A DNA stretch of 64,000 bases from DASVRZ01 sp038230215 (GTDB taxonomy: Bacteria; Verrucomicrobiota; Verrucomicrobiia; Chthoniobacterales; DASVRZ01): the NCBI GenBank assembly GCA_038230215.1, contig JBBRNR010000001.1, positions 248,001-312,000 of the forward strand, read 5' to 3'. The notes under the pieces were generated by a model. That model searched no databases and was not told where the DNA came from. It saw only the letters and a program-made list of their open reading frames with translations. How positions within the stretch are numbered: position 1 is the stretch's first letter; each line of letters opens with the position of its first letter. The position numbers were made by a program, and so were the translations under genes. Below, piece by piece: positions 34,291 through 44,656 of this stretch.

Positions 34291-35049
34291 TTAATTCACT
34301 GCGTCAGGATAACGTTGGCAGATTTGGCGATATAATTCGCAAATTTGCGTTTCTAATTCTAGACAAAGCATCTCGCGGGCAGCTTTGGAGGGCAAATCAC
34401 GTCGCGGGTAAATCGGCTGCCCCACATTCATCCAGACCTCGCCCCGGCGCGCGGGCAGCCAGGGTTCGACCGCGCAAAGTTGTTGCACCCCCAAGATGAC
34501 GCACGGCACGACAGGCGCACCTGTCCGGTAAGATAATAACCCAACTCCGCGTTTCACATGACCGCCATGAATCACGCTGTCTGCGCCATCCCGCACCTCG
34601 CCCTCGGGACAAATCCCGATGTTTCCGCTGGATTTTAGCCTCTGGATCGCCGTCTGAATCGCTCTTACCGGCACGCCCTGCCGATGAATGGGAATCGCGC
34701 TCACCGCGTGAAGCAGAAACGCCCAAAGCGGATGCTGGAAAAATTCCACCCGCGAAAGCCAGTCCACCTTGCGGAAAATCAGGCCGCCCAGAATGTGCGC
34801 GTCGAGATGGCTGTTGTGATTCGTCGCCAGAATAAATCCAGCAGGCAGATCAATGGGAAATTTTCGCACCGTCCGCACCCGCACACAGCAGAGCAGGATG
34901 GCTCGGATCATTGTCCAGCCAGTCCAAAAGCAGACGCTTCGGACGAGGCGAGGCAGCGTAAATTGATAAACTTTGGGAGCCAAAAGAGACGGGATAAGCC
35001 CTTGATTTTTCACCTGGCCCGCAGCCAAGGCAAGCTCTCTCACGCGCAA
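34291..35049 (-). CDS. PlsC-type 1-acylglycerol-phosphate acyltransferase
   Basis: 252 residues. Acyltransferase motifs NHNSHLDA (NHX4D) and CPEGEVRDG, plus a hydrophobic N-terminal region (about 35-60). Probably adds the second acyl chain to lysophosphatidate, or works on another lysolipid. Six bp after the CAP-domain gene, in a HAD-CAP-PlsC order on the minus strand. Confidence 0.85.
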   Translation of the reverse strand: MRVRELALAAGQVKNQGLIPSLLAPKVYQFTLPRLVRSVCFWTGWTMIRAILLCCVRVRTVRKFPIDLPAGFILATNHNSHLDAHILGGLIFRKVDWLSRVEFFQHPLWAFLLHAVSAIPIHRQGVPVRAIQTAIQRLKSSGNIGICPEGEVRDGADSVIHGGHVKRGVGLLSYRTGAPVVPCVILGVQQLCAVEPWLPARRGEVWMNVGQPIYPRRDLPSKAAREMLCLELETQICELYRQICQRYPDAVN

Positions 35050-35055
35050 CGCGCG

Positions 35056-35664
35056 TTAAATCGGGGCGCAAAAAGTTTGCACGCAATAGACTCTCTCAAA
35101 CCCGCGGCTGTCTTGCGCCGTGGCAAACCCCAGCCCGATCTGGGAATACGGCCGACCCAGCATATTTTCGCGGTGTCCGCGCGAGTTCACCCATTGATTG
35201 ACCACGCTTTTGGCGAGAGCGCGATAGGTATATTCCATAACGGCGGGCGCGGGCGAAGCATGGCGGTTTTTCGCCCAGGCCTGCATATCGCGGAAGTCGA
35301 GGGAGTAGGTCAGCGCGATGTTTTCCGCATAAGCCTTGGGCTGCAATCCAACGCCGCGAATCCGGTCCGTCAATGTTCTGTGACTCGCATCATAGGGATT
35401 GCGGTGGGCAAAAAAGGTCTCCTCCGCCATCGCCTTCGCGTGACCTTGCGCCGCTGTATTCAAGGGCATGCACATGGTCAACGCCTCGCGGCCCTGGCTC
35501 ATGCGAAAGCGATTTGTTTCCTCGACCACGAGACGGCCAAGAAGCTCGCGATTCAACTCGCCGTGCGCGACCGACGCATTTTCCGAGCGCGACTCAGGGC
35601 TACTCGCATAGCTGGAAATCGTGCAGAGACTGAGGAAAAGAGTGAGGATAATTGGCCAGCGCAT
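35056..35664 (-). CDS. secreted CAP (SCP/PR1)-domain protein
   Basis: 202 residues with a signal peptide (MRWPIILTLFLSLCTISSYA). CAP fold: VVEETNRFRMSQGREALTM, HAKAMAEETFFAHRNP, GVGLQPKAYAENIALTY, and VNQWVNSRGHRENMLG near the C-terminus. Bacterial CAP proteins (YkwD-like) are secreted with unclear roles. Sits 21 bp after the HAD gene. Confidence 0.88.
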   Translation of the reverse strand: MRWPIILTLFLSLCTISSYASSPESRSENASVAHGELNRELLGRLVVEETNRFRMSQGREALTMCMPLNTAAQGHAKAMAEETFFAHRNPYDASHRTLTDRIRGVGLQPKAYAENIALTYSLDFRDMQAWAKNRHASPAPAVMEYTYRALAKSVVNQWVNSRGHRENMLGRPYSQIGLGFATAQDSRGFERVYCVQTFCAPI

Positions 35665-35685
35665 GGGGTATAAAAGTGACGATTT

Positions 35686-36351
35686 TTATTTAGCAGCCGC
35701 CGTGCCACTGAGATTTTCCGCCTTCGGCAACTCGAAATGAGACAGGCTCTCCACCAACCGATTTGCGAGCGACAAATCCTGGTGCCTCGTCAATAACGAT
35801 GGCACTCCGATCACCGTCAATCCGGCAGCCTTCGCGGCGGTCACTCCTGGTTGCGAATCCTCAAACGCATACGACTCAGCCGCTGCCGCACCGAGATCCT
35901 CCAGCACACGCAGGTAAACCTCGGGATGCGGCTTCGGAGATTGCACCTGATCGACCGTTCGGACGGCCTCGACAAGTGAACGCAGCCCGAGTCGTTTCAA
36001 GCCGTCTTCCACCCAGATGGAAGTCGAATTACTCGCGACTCCGATGCGCCAGCCCCCGGCGCGGCCACGCTCCATCAGGTCCCGCACGCCGGGCAACACG
36101 GGCTGACTCAACTGGCGTTCCATGAGTTTGCGGCGGCGCTCGAGGTTGATCGCCACCCAGTCGAATGTGAGTCCGGTGGCTTTTTCCAGATGCGACTTGG
36201 GGTCGAATGCGTTTACCGAGCCGACGGCGGATGTCCAGACTTGCTCGGTTAATTCCACCCCGGCCTCCGCATAGATTTCCTTCCACGAGAGGTATTCCGG
36301 ATACTCGGAATCCACAATCAAACCGTCGTAATCAAATATCAGGGCCTTCAA
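35686..36351 (-). CDS. HAD-superfamily hydrolase (beta-phosphoglucomutase-like)
   Basis: 221 residues. HAD motif I FDYDGLIVDSE, motif II ASNST, motif III SPKPHPEVYL, motif IV FEDSQPGV; helical cap between motifs I and II. Phosphatase or phosphomutase on a small sugar phosphate; substrate not determinable. Confidence 0.88.
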   Translation of the reverse strand: MKALIFDYDGLIVDSEYPEYLSWKEIYAEAGVELTEQVWTSAVGSVNAFDPKSHLEKATGLTFDWVAINLERRRKLMERQLSQPVLPGVRDLMERGRAGGWRIGVASNSTSIWVEDGLKRLGLRSLVEAVRTVDQVQSPKPHPEVYLRVLEDLGAAAAESYAFEDSQPGVTAAKAAGLTVIGVPSLLTRHQDLSLANRLVESLSHFELPKAENLSGTAAAK

Positions 36352-36691
36352 AATGGAGGGTCACTTTATTCAGCCTGAGAAAAACGCAACTCCCATGGCC
36401 GGTGGACGAGCGCACTTTGAACCCTCTCACGAAAAGCCACAGGGCTTGGCTCCGTGGGAGCCTCATCTCTATAGAAGCAAGTCAGGGAGAACGCATAAGC
36501 GCCGTGGGTGCGACACCGGACTTTCCACTCGTGGCGGGCCAATGCCGGTCCTCTGCGCCTGATTCGACTGAAACTCAATTGGCTAGAGTTAGGCCGACCC
36601 TAATGGGTCTGCCATTTTGCTGCATCCTCCCTACTTCAGGTCTCGCACTTTTCAGCGTGCGTCGGCAACGCAGGGTGTCAGACTGTGCGCC
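36352..36691. other. 340-bp gap without an identified gene
   Basis: Between divergent HAD and osmC genes. No convincing gene. A minus-strand reading frame stays open for about 70 codons (36366-36578, including HGAYAFSLTCFYRDEAPTEP), but it has no clear start context or family. Short complementary stretches (GCCACAGGGC / GCTCCGTGGG) suggest a dispersed repeat. Promoters for both genes must lie here. Confidence 0.4.
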
Positions 36692-37108
36692 ATGGTTCAG
36701 ATCGATATTTCCTACGACGGCGGGCTGCATTGCACCGCCACACACGCCCCCTCAGGCACCGTTCTCAGCACCGACGCCCCAGTCGATAACCAGGGAAAAG
36801 GCGAAAGTTTTTCCCCGACGGACCTCGTGGCCACGGCGCTCGGCACTTGCGTGGCGACGACGATGGACATTTATGCCCGGCGCAAAGAGATCGATCTGAC
36901 GGGGCTGCGAATCACGGTGAAAAAGGAAATGAGTGCCGTCGCGCCGCGTCGGATTGCGAAATTGGAGACGGAGATGTGGCTCCCGCTGCCGCTTTCCGCC
37001 GACCCCGAGCGCTTGTTGGAAAAAGTGGCGATGTCGTGCCCGGTCCATGCGAGCCTTAGTCCCGATGTGGCTTTGCCAGTGACCGTGCATTACCGCGAGG
37101 AAGCCTAA
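36692..37108 (+). CDS. OsmC-family peroxiredoxin-like protein
   Basis: 138 residues from the ATG of MVQIDISYDGG; the upstream extension is not protein-like. Contains FSPTDLVATALGTCVATTMDI with the first active Cys and MSCPVHASLSPDV with the second, as in OsmC/Ohr proteins that reduce organic hydroperoxides. Monocistronic, followed by a hairpin and then the 21-bp array. Confidence 0.92.
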   Translation: MVQIDISYDGGLHCTATHAPSGTVLSTDAPVDNQGKGESFSPTDLVATALGTCVATTMDIYARRKEIDLTGLRITVKKEMSAVAPRRIAKLETEMWLPLPLSADPERLLEKVAMSCPVHASLSPDVALPVTVHYREEA

Positions 37109-37114
37109 AAAAGA

Positions 37115-37140
37115 GGCCGTTTTTCGTTAAAATGGCCTAA
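37115..37140 (+). terminator. hairpin after osmC
   Basis: AGGCCGTTTT pairs with AAAATGGCCT (one G-T) around a 5-nt loop, 7 nt after the osmC stop. There is no long T-run after it, so it is a weak terminator or a diverged first unit of the neighbouring 21-bp array, which it partly resembles (GGCCGTTT). Confidence 0.5.
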
Positions 37141-37157
37141 AGTGTGCCAAAGTGTCG

Positions 37158-37430
37158 CTTACCGGGCCGTTTATAAGGCCGACCGGCCCGTTAATAAGCC
37201 CGACCGCGTTGTTTCTTAGACCGTCCGCTTCGTTTTCTACGCCGACCGGCCCGTTTCTAGGACCGACCACTTCATTTCTAGGACCGACCACTTCATTTCT
37301 AGGACCGACCGGACTCTTTCCAAGCCCGACGCGGCGGTTAACAATGTCGACTGGCGTGTTTTTATAGCCGACCGGACTTAAAATAAACCCGACCGCTCCG
37401 TTTCTAGGACCGACGATGCCGTTTTAGAGC
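37158..37430. repeat. tandem array 2: thirteen units of exactly 21 bp
   Basis: Thirteen consecutive 21-bp units without indels, starts every 21 bp from 37158. The pattern is CCGACC(G/A)...GTTTCTAGGA; the units at 37263 and 37284 are identical. The last unit covers the nuoG stop codon (37424-37426). The plus strand encodes a stop-free 7-residue repeat (GPFLGPT, TSFLGPT). The reverse complement of the unit shares the GAAA.GGG pattern with array A. No family gene is next to this array. Confidence 0.92.
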
Positions 37431-39082
37431 TGGACGCCGAGATCGCCGATCTTGCTGAGGCTGCGGCCGGTGAAGGCGGGGACTTTGGCGGCCATCTGCG
37501 CGAAGACTTCCTCGATGGTGTAGATGCCATTTTGCCCGTTGATCGCCTGAATGAGGTCGCGGAGGATTTCCCAATCGTCGTGGGCGAGGCCGGGGCTCTG
37601 GATGGCTTGGTTGAGGCGTTGCAGGCGATTTTTTCCGTTGATCATCGAGCCGCGCTTTTCGGCGAAACTGGCCCCCGGCAACACGACGCTGGCGTGTTTC
37701 GTGGAGGCATTGGGCAAAATATCGAGGACGACCAAAGTTTTCAGTCGAGTCAGATCGGACTCAGCCAGACCAGCGGCGATGGCGTTTTCACCGAGGAGAA
37801 TAAGGCCCTCGATGGTGCCGGATTTCACTCCTTCGGCGATGGATGCGAGGCGCTCACCGGGAGTTTCACCGGTGACGCCGAGGAGTTTCGCCCCGGCGGT
37901 GTTCGGGTTGCGGTCGGCGGCGATGAGGAGTCCGTCGGCTTCACCCGTGCGCGGGAGGATGTCGATGGCGCTGATGTTCAACGCGTCGGCCAGGCGACGG
38001 GCGAGGAAAAGTTCCTCGTTGGTCATGCGGCCACTGGCGATGAGGGCGATTTTACCCGCTCCAATCGACTTACATTGCGATGCAGCGGTGGAAATCGCCT
38101 CGGCCCAAGTGGTGTTGGTGAGCTTTCCTTTTTCGATGATCTGCGGGTGGAGCAGGCGGTCGTCGCGGTGAATGTATTTGAAGTTGAGCCGGTGGCTGTC
38201 GGGCAGCCAGTTTTGGTTCACGTCGTTGTTTTCGCGAGGCGTAATGCGATAGATTTGCTCTTCACGGGCGCCGACGATGATGTTCGATCCGGTGGCGCAA
38301 TTGACGTCGATGGTCTTGGTTTCCTTGAGGAACCAGACGCGCATCTTGAAGCGGAAATCAGTATTGGTCAGCGCGCCAACGGGGCAGAGATCGACGGTGT
38401 TGAGGGAATAATTCGAGTCGAGCACCTTGTCCGGGTGGCAGCTGAGGGTGGTGTGGCTGCCGCGGTCGGTGAAGCCGAGCACGTCGTCATTCGCGACCTC
38501 TTTCATAAAGCGGATGCAGCGGGAGCAGAGAATGCAGCGTTCGTCGTCGAGGGTGACGCGCGGTCCGAGCTGGACGTTTTTCGGTTTTTTGACCTTGTGC
38601 TCAAGGAAACGGGAGCTGCTCTGGCCGTATTCGACGCTAAATTCCTGGAGGCGGCATTCCCCGGCCTGGTCGCAGATCGGGCAATCGAGCGGGTGGTTAA
38701 TGAGAAGAAATTCCATGACGCCCTTGCGGCATTCCTGGACCATCGGTGAGTCGGTTCGCACTCCCATGCCTTCGGCAACGTCCTGCGCACAGGAGATTTG
38801 CGGACGCGGAATCCAGTTGATGAGAGGAAAGCCGTCTTCGCCGAGTTCCATTTTGCGCTCGGGGCTCATCTTCGGCATGCCCATTTCGACAAGGCACATG
38901 CGGCAGTTGCCGGGTGAGCTGAGTTTCGGATGGTAACAGTAGCGCGGGATAAATTTTCCCGCCTGCGAGCAAGCTTCGATGACACGCGTGCCCTTGGCGA
39001 TCTTGTGCCAGACGCCGTCGATCTGGACGTTGAGAAGCGTCACGGGTGGAGGTGCAATGGTAGCGTCTGTGGCGGTGCTCAT
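37424..39082 (-). CDS. nuoG: NADH-quinone oxidoreductase subunit G
   Basis: 552 residues, shorter than many NuoG proteins (about 600-900) because the C-terminal molybdopterin-like region is reduced. N-terminal [2Fe-2S] ligands (PRYCYHPKLSSPGNCRMCLVEM), the HxxxC...C cluster site (NHPLDCPICDQAGEC), the [4Fe-4S] CILCSRCIRF and DLCPVGAL. Peripheral electron-transfer arm of complex I. Separated from nuoE-nuoF by an opposite-strand kinase gene. Confidence 0.93.
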   Translation of the reverse strand: MSTATDATIAPPPVTLLNVQIDGVWHKIAKGTRVIEACSQAGKFIPRYCYHPKLSSPGNCRMCLVEMGMPKMSPERKMELGEDGFPLINWIPRPQISCAQDVAEGMGVRTDSPMVQECRKGVMEFLLINHPLDCPICDQAGECRLQEFSVEYGQSSSRFLEHKVKKPKNVQLGPRVTLDDERCILCSRCIRFMKEVANDDVLGFTDRGSHTTLSCHPDKVLDSNYSLNTVDLCPVGALTNTDFRFKMRVWFLKETKTIDVNCATGSNIIVGAREEQIYRITPRENNDVNQNWLPDSHRLNFKYIHRDDRLLHPQIIEKGKLTNTTWAEAISTAASQCKSIGAGKIALIASGRMTNEELFLARRLADALNISAIDILPRTGEADGLLIAADRNPNTAGAKLLGVTGETPGERLASIAEGVKSGTIEGLILLGENAIAAGLAESDLTRLKTLVVLDILPNASTKHASVVLPGASFAEKRGSMINGKNRLQRLNQAIQSPGLAHDDWEILRDLIQAINGQNGIYTIEEVFAQMAAKVPAFTGRSLSKIGDLGVQL

Positions 39083-39268
39083 GGTAAAAAGTTCGGGTGG
39101 AACATGGCGGATGCGGAGAATTTTGGGAAGTGAATTTCCGTGCGTTCGCAGGAAGTGAATTTTCTCGCAGGAAATCTGGCCATTCGCATCGGAGTTACAT
39201 TATTATTCCCGAAATCCATTGAACCCCCGGCACCGGTCCTGCTGCTTATTTACCAACTGAAAAAATAC

Positions 39269-41968
39269 ATGACTTCGGATGCCCATAATCTCGCTCCCGT
39301 TGTCGGTGTTGACTCCATGCCAGCCGCGGTCCCTCCCTCTGAAAAACGCCGTCTCGAGGTATTGCAAAGCTATGCGTTGCTGGATTCCGAGCCCGAGGAG
39401 GCCTATGACGATCTGACTCAGATGGCAGCCCAAATTTGCGATGCGCCCATCGCTATGATCAGTCTGGTGGACAAAGATCGACAGTGGTTTAAGTCTCGAA
39501 TCAATTATCCACCTCTGGAAAAGCCACGTCTGGAGTCCATCTGTGCACATGCCATTCAGCAGGATGCTTTATTCATTGTCCCCGATCTGCTGAAGGACGA
39601 CCGATTTTGCCACAATCCGATCGCGCAAGGGCCGCATCCAATCCGTTTTTACGCGGGCGCTCCGTTGGTCGCACCGGAGGGCATGAGTATCGGGACGATC
39701 TGTGTGATGGATTATGAGCCACGCACGCTCACTTCGGAGCAGCAGCTAACTCTGCAAGTGTTGAGTCGCATGGTGATGGCGAAACTGGAGTTGCGCCGGA
39801 AAAATCTGGAGCTGGCTAAGGCCGGCACAGCGCAGTTGCATTTGGATGAAGATCGCCTCCGCATGGCCCTGGATGCGGCACACCTGGGCACTTGGGCTAC
39901 GTCGCTGGAAGCAGGCTTTACGGTTTGGGACAAACGCGGCCAGGAGCAATTTGGCGCGACAGACAACACCATGAGTAGCGATCTGGCGCTCCAACGCGTG
40001 CATCCCGAAGACCGGGAAAAAGTCGTCGCCGCCGCCTCAGTAGCCATCAAACGCCCCGACGGAAAATACCAGGCGGAGTTCCGTGTCATTTGGCCCGACG
40101 GTTCCGTGCATTGGATTTTCTGCAATGGCCGCGTGCAATTTTCCGGCACAGGCGAAAATCGAAAACCGATTCGCATCACCGGTCTAAATCGCGACATCAC
40201 CGAACGCCGCCGCGCCCAAATCGCGTTGCAAACCAAGTCTGAGTTACTCACTGCCGTCAGCGAATCGCTGGAGGTATTTCTGGCGCTGGGCGACTGGGGC
40301 AAAGCTCTCGGACGACTCCTGCGCTATGCCTTGGAACGAACCCAGAGCAGCTACGGTTTTATCGGCGTCCTCACCGATGACCATCAGGAACTCCGCGTTC
40401 TGGCTTACGAAGGAATGACGGATCATCCCGAGGCAGACCCGGCCTTCACCCAGCTGGCTGCGAAAGGTTTTGAAGAAAAAGGCTACCTCTCATTTACCCG
40501 GTTCGAGAACCTCTTCGGGAAAGTCATTCTCACCGGTCAGGTCGTGACATCCAACGAGCCAATGTCCAATGCGGCACATGGCCTGCCACCCGGCCATCCG
40601 CCGCTTCATACCTATCTCGGCGTCCCCATTCTGCGCGGCTCCCAAGTCGTCGGCATGATCGCGCTGGCTAATCGCCCCAGTGGTTATTCCGTAAGCGAGC
40701 AGTCGGACATGGAGATGCTCGTGCAACAAGCGGGCGTGCTCTGCGACAGCTACCGCCAGACTGAACGCGAGGCGTTTCTGAAGCGCGACCACGACGCATT
40801 GGAACTCCAGCTCCGGCATTCGCAAAAAATGGAGGCCATCGGGCAGCTAGCCGGCGGCGTGGCTCATGATTTTAATAACTTGCTCACCGTCATCACCGGA
40901 CACGCCGAGCTGAGTTTAATGCAATTCCCCATTTCAGGTCCGCAGCGCGATTCGCTACTTCAGATCGCGATGGCCGGCGAGCGAGCAGCCCAGTTAACCC
41001 GCCAGTTGCTCACATTTTCGCGACGCCAGCTTTTCCAGCCTGCCCCGGTCGGAATCAACGCGATCATCGAGGAAATCGTGAAAATGCTCCGTCGCATGGT
41101 CGGCGAAAATGTCACCATTCAAATGGAACTCGCCCCTACCCTGCCCTGCATCCAGGCCGACGCCGGAATGATCGAGCAGGTCTTGATGAATCTAGTGGTC
41201 AACGCCCGCGACGCCATGCCAGGTGGCGGCCAGATCATCATCAAAACCGGTACCTGCATGATCGATGGAGAACATAGCCAGCTCAAATTCGGAGCCAAAC
41301 CCGGCCGTAGCGTCTGGCTCAGCGTCACCGACACCGGCACCGGGATCGATCCTGAGCATTTGGCCCACATTTTCGAGCCGTTTTACACCACCAAGGAAGT
41401 TGGCTCCGGCACCGGCCTCGGCCTGGCGACGGTTTACGGCATCGTCCAGCAGCACAACGGCTGGATCGAGGTCGAAAGCGAAGTCGGAAAAGGGACGACT
41501 TTCAGTGTTCTCATCCCCGCGACCACCGAGGCGGCAGCTGACCATGATGCCTCGGATGCCGACGACTTGCGCGGTGGAAAGGAGACCATTCTCCTGGCCG
41601 AAGACGAGGAATTTGTCCGCACACTGGCCAAACGCGTCCTGGAAGATCTGGGTTACATCGTGTTGGAGGCCACCACCGGGGCCGAGGCCTTGGAAGTCTG
41701 GGAACAAAACCAGAGTCAAATCGGAATCCTGCTCACCGACATGGTGATGCCCGGTAAATTGTCCGGTCGCGATGTGGCGGAAAAAATCCGCGTGACGCAC
41801 CCGCAGTTACCCGTGATTTATTCAAGCGGCTACAGCCAGGAGTTGCTAAAATCCGGCCTTGAGCTGAGCGAGGGCATCACGTTTTTACCAAAGCCTTATC
41901 GTCCTCAGGAACTTATCGAGGCCGTCCGCGAGGCTCTCGACAGCAGACGTAAAACCGCCGCAGATTAG
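39269..41968 (+). CDS. hybrid histidine kinase inside the nuo locus (GAF-PAS-GAF-HisKA-HATPase-REC)
   Basis: 899 residues from the ATG of MTSDAHNL; an in-frame extension to 39140 is hydrophobic and less likely. GAF 1 (about 45-180, SLVDKDRQWFKSR), PAS (about 200-315, WPDGSVHWIFCNGRV), GAF 2 (about 335-500), HisKA H-box AHDFNNLLTVITGH, HATPase (NLVVNARDAMPGG, DTGTGIDPEHL, GTGLGLATVYG), and C-terminal receiver (LTDMVMPGKLSG). No membrane span, so it senses a cytoplasmic signal. It lies antisense between nuoF (4 bp away, convergent) and nuoG (divergent start). Confidence 0.93.
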   Translation: MTSDAHNLAPVVGVDSMPAAVPPSEKRRLEVLQSYALLDSEPEEAYDDLTQMAAQICDAPIAMISLVDKDRQWFKSRINYPPLEKPRLESICAHAIQQDALFIVPDLLKDDRFCHNPIAQGPHPIRFYAGAPLVAPEGMSIGTICVMDYEPRTLTSEQQLTLQVLSRMVMAKLELRRKNLELAKAGTAQLHLDEDRLRMALDAAHLGTWATSLEAGFTVWDKRGQEQFGATDNTMSSDLALQRVHPEDREKVVAAASVAIKRPDGKYQAEFRVIWPDGSVHWIFCNGRVQFSGTGENRKPIRITGLNRDITERRRAQIALQTKSELLTAVSESLEVFLALGDWGKALGRLLRYALERTQSSYGFIGVLTDDHQELRVLAYEGMTDHPEADPAFTQLAAKGFEEKGYLSFTRFENLFGKVILTGQVVTSNEPMSNAAHGLPPGHPPLHTYLGVPILRGSQVVGMIALANRPSGYSVSEQSDMEMLVQQAGVLCDSYRQTEREAFLKRDHDALELQLRHSQKMEAIGQLAGGVAHDFNNLLTVITGHAELSLMQFPISGPQRDSLLQIAMAGERAAQLTRQLLTFSRRQLFQPAPVGINAIIEEIVKMLRRMVGENVTIQMELAPTLPCIQADAGMIEQVLMNLVVNARDAMPGGGQIIIKTGTCMIDGEHSQLKFGAKPGRSVWLSVTDTGTGIDPEHLAHIFEPFYTTKEVGSGTGLGLATVYGIVQQHNGWIEVESEVGKGTTFSVLIPATTEAAADHDASDADDLRGGKETILLAEDEEFVRTLAKRVLEDLGYIVLEATTGAEALEVWEQNQSQIGILLTDMVMPGKLSGRDVAEKIRVTHPQLPVIYSSGYSQELLKSGLELSEGITFLPKPYRPQELIEAVREALDSRRKTAAD

Positions 41969-41971
41969 CGG

Positions 41972-43432
<1,461 letters not shown>

Positions 43433-43437
43433 GAGAT

Positions 43438-43956
43438 TTAGACGGCGTATTCTTCCTTGTCGGCGCAATTTTCCAGGAGCGTGGTTGCTTCGTCGTGGGT
43501 GACGCCCTCGTGGAAGTCATCGCCAATCATGCAGACCGGCGCGGTGCCGCAACTGGCGAGGCATTCCACAAACTCGATGGAAAATTTTCCATCCTCGCTC
43601 ACGGAAACCGGGTCGCCGTGGCCACCGTGTTCATGGCGGTGAATGCCCGCTTTCTGGCAGAAATGCTCCATTAACTCGTAACTCCCGCCCATCGCGCAGG
43701 AGAGCGTGCGGCAGACGCGGATATGGTGCAGGCCCGCCGGTTTGCGCCGGAACATCGGGTAAAATGTGACGACTTCGAGGACGTTGATCGGCTGCAATTC
43801 GAGTTTGGTTGCAATCCAAGTGATCATTTCGTCGCTGATATAACCCATTTCCTCCTGAAACAAATGGAGCAACGGCAGCGTGGCCGAGCGTTTCGAGACA
43901 GGGTAATGCGTGATCGTTTCGTCGATCTTGGCGGCAAAGTCAGTGGGAAGATCCAT
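43438..43956 (-). CDS. nuoE: NADH-quinone oxidoreductase subunit E
   Basis: 172 residues. Thioredoxin-like [2Fe-2S] subunit: ATKLELQPINVLEVVTFYPM, the ligand pairs CRTLSC and CLASCGTAPVC. A His-rich insertion (HRHEHGGHGD) between them is unusual. First gene of the nuoE-nuoF unit. Confidence 0.95.
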   Translation of the reverse strand: MDLPTDFAAKIDETITHYPVSKRSATLPLLHLFQEEMGYISDEMITWIATKLELQPINVLEVVTFYPMFRRKPAGLHHIRVCRTLSCAMGGSYELMEHFCQKAGIHRHEHGGHGDPVSVSEDGKFSIEFVECLASCGTAPVCMIGDDFHEGVTHDEATTLLENCADKEEYAV

Positions 43957-44083
43957 TAGATTCTTGGTTCCGAAGTGGTGAGACGAACTTCATACCCGAT
44001 AAGCGAACGCTGCGGAAATGAAAAAGATGCCGAATGTGGCGGTTCTTTGCGCTGGCCCGCCTCCCCCAGAGCTTGGACCTTTT

Positions 44084-44656
44084 TTATTTGTCCTTCATCC
44101 AATGCCACGAGCAGTAGCTGCTTTCGAGCGCGGAATTAAAACTTTCGAAGTCCATCGCAGGTGCGGTGGAGACAATTTGTAGAAAATAAGGGCCGAGATT
44201 CACGAAAGTGACTCGAACGCTGAATTTTTTTCCGTAAAAGCCGTAGGACAAGTCGGCGGTGTAGGATTCCCTGTTGCCAATGAGATGCAGGCCCGTGCCC
44301 TCGGTGAAGCTGAGGAGCTGGCCATCGGTGGGGACAAGGGTTTTGGCAAAGGCTTTGAAGGCGGCGAGGTTGCCAGGATTGAAAGGACCGGCCTTGGGCG
44401 TGGGCAGCACGGTGAAGGTGGCTTGGGCCTGGCCGTTTTTCGGGTCTTCCAGGCTAAGTTTATTGCCTCCACCGGAGGTTTTCCAACCGTTGGGTGGACC
44501 ATAGCCGACGCGTTGGTCACCATCAGGAAAACTGAGGTAATGGATTGAGTAGGTGTCGATCATCTGCGTTTCCTGACGGGGCGTGAAATCCAGCGCTGTC
44601 GCGGTGGAGACTCCCCATGCGCAGAGAAGAAGGGCAGGGAAAATGGCTGCTTTCAT
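44084..44656 (-). CDS. secreted protein of the pilin-like operon
   Basis: 190 residues with a signal peptide (MKAAIFPALLLCAWGVSTATA). No family recognised; beta-rich, ending SSYCSWHWMKDK. Its start overlaps the stop of the 651-residue gene by 4 bp, so it is coupled to the minor-pilin-like genes. It may act in the periplasm or at the surface with them. Confidence 0.65.
   Translation of the reverse strand: MKAAIFPALLLCAWGVSTATALDFTPRQETQMIDTYSIHYLSFPDGDQRVGYGPPNGWKTSGGGNKLSLEDPKNGQAQATFTVLPTPKAGPFNPGNLAAFKAFAKTLVPTDGQLLSFTEGTGLHLIGNRESYTADLSYGFYGKKFSVRVTFVNLGPYFLQIVSTAPAMDFESFNSALESSYCSWHWMKDK

Noticed and set aside
37532..38749. 405-codon open frame opposite nuoG
   Set aside because: nuoG carries all cluster ligands; the antisense frame has none.
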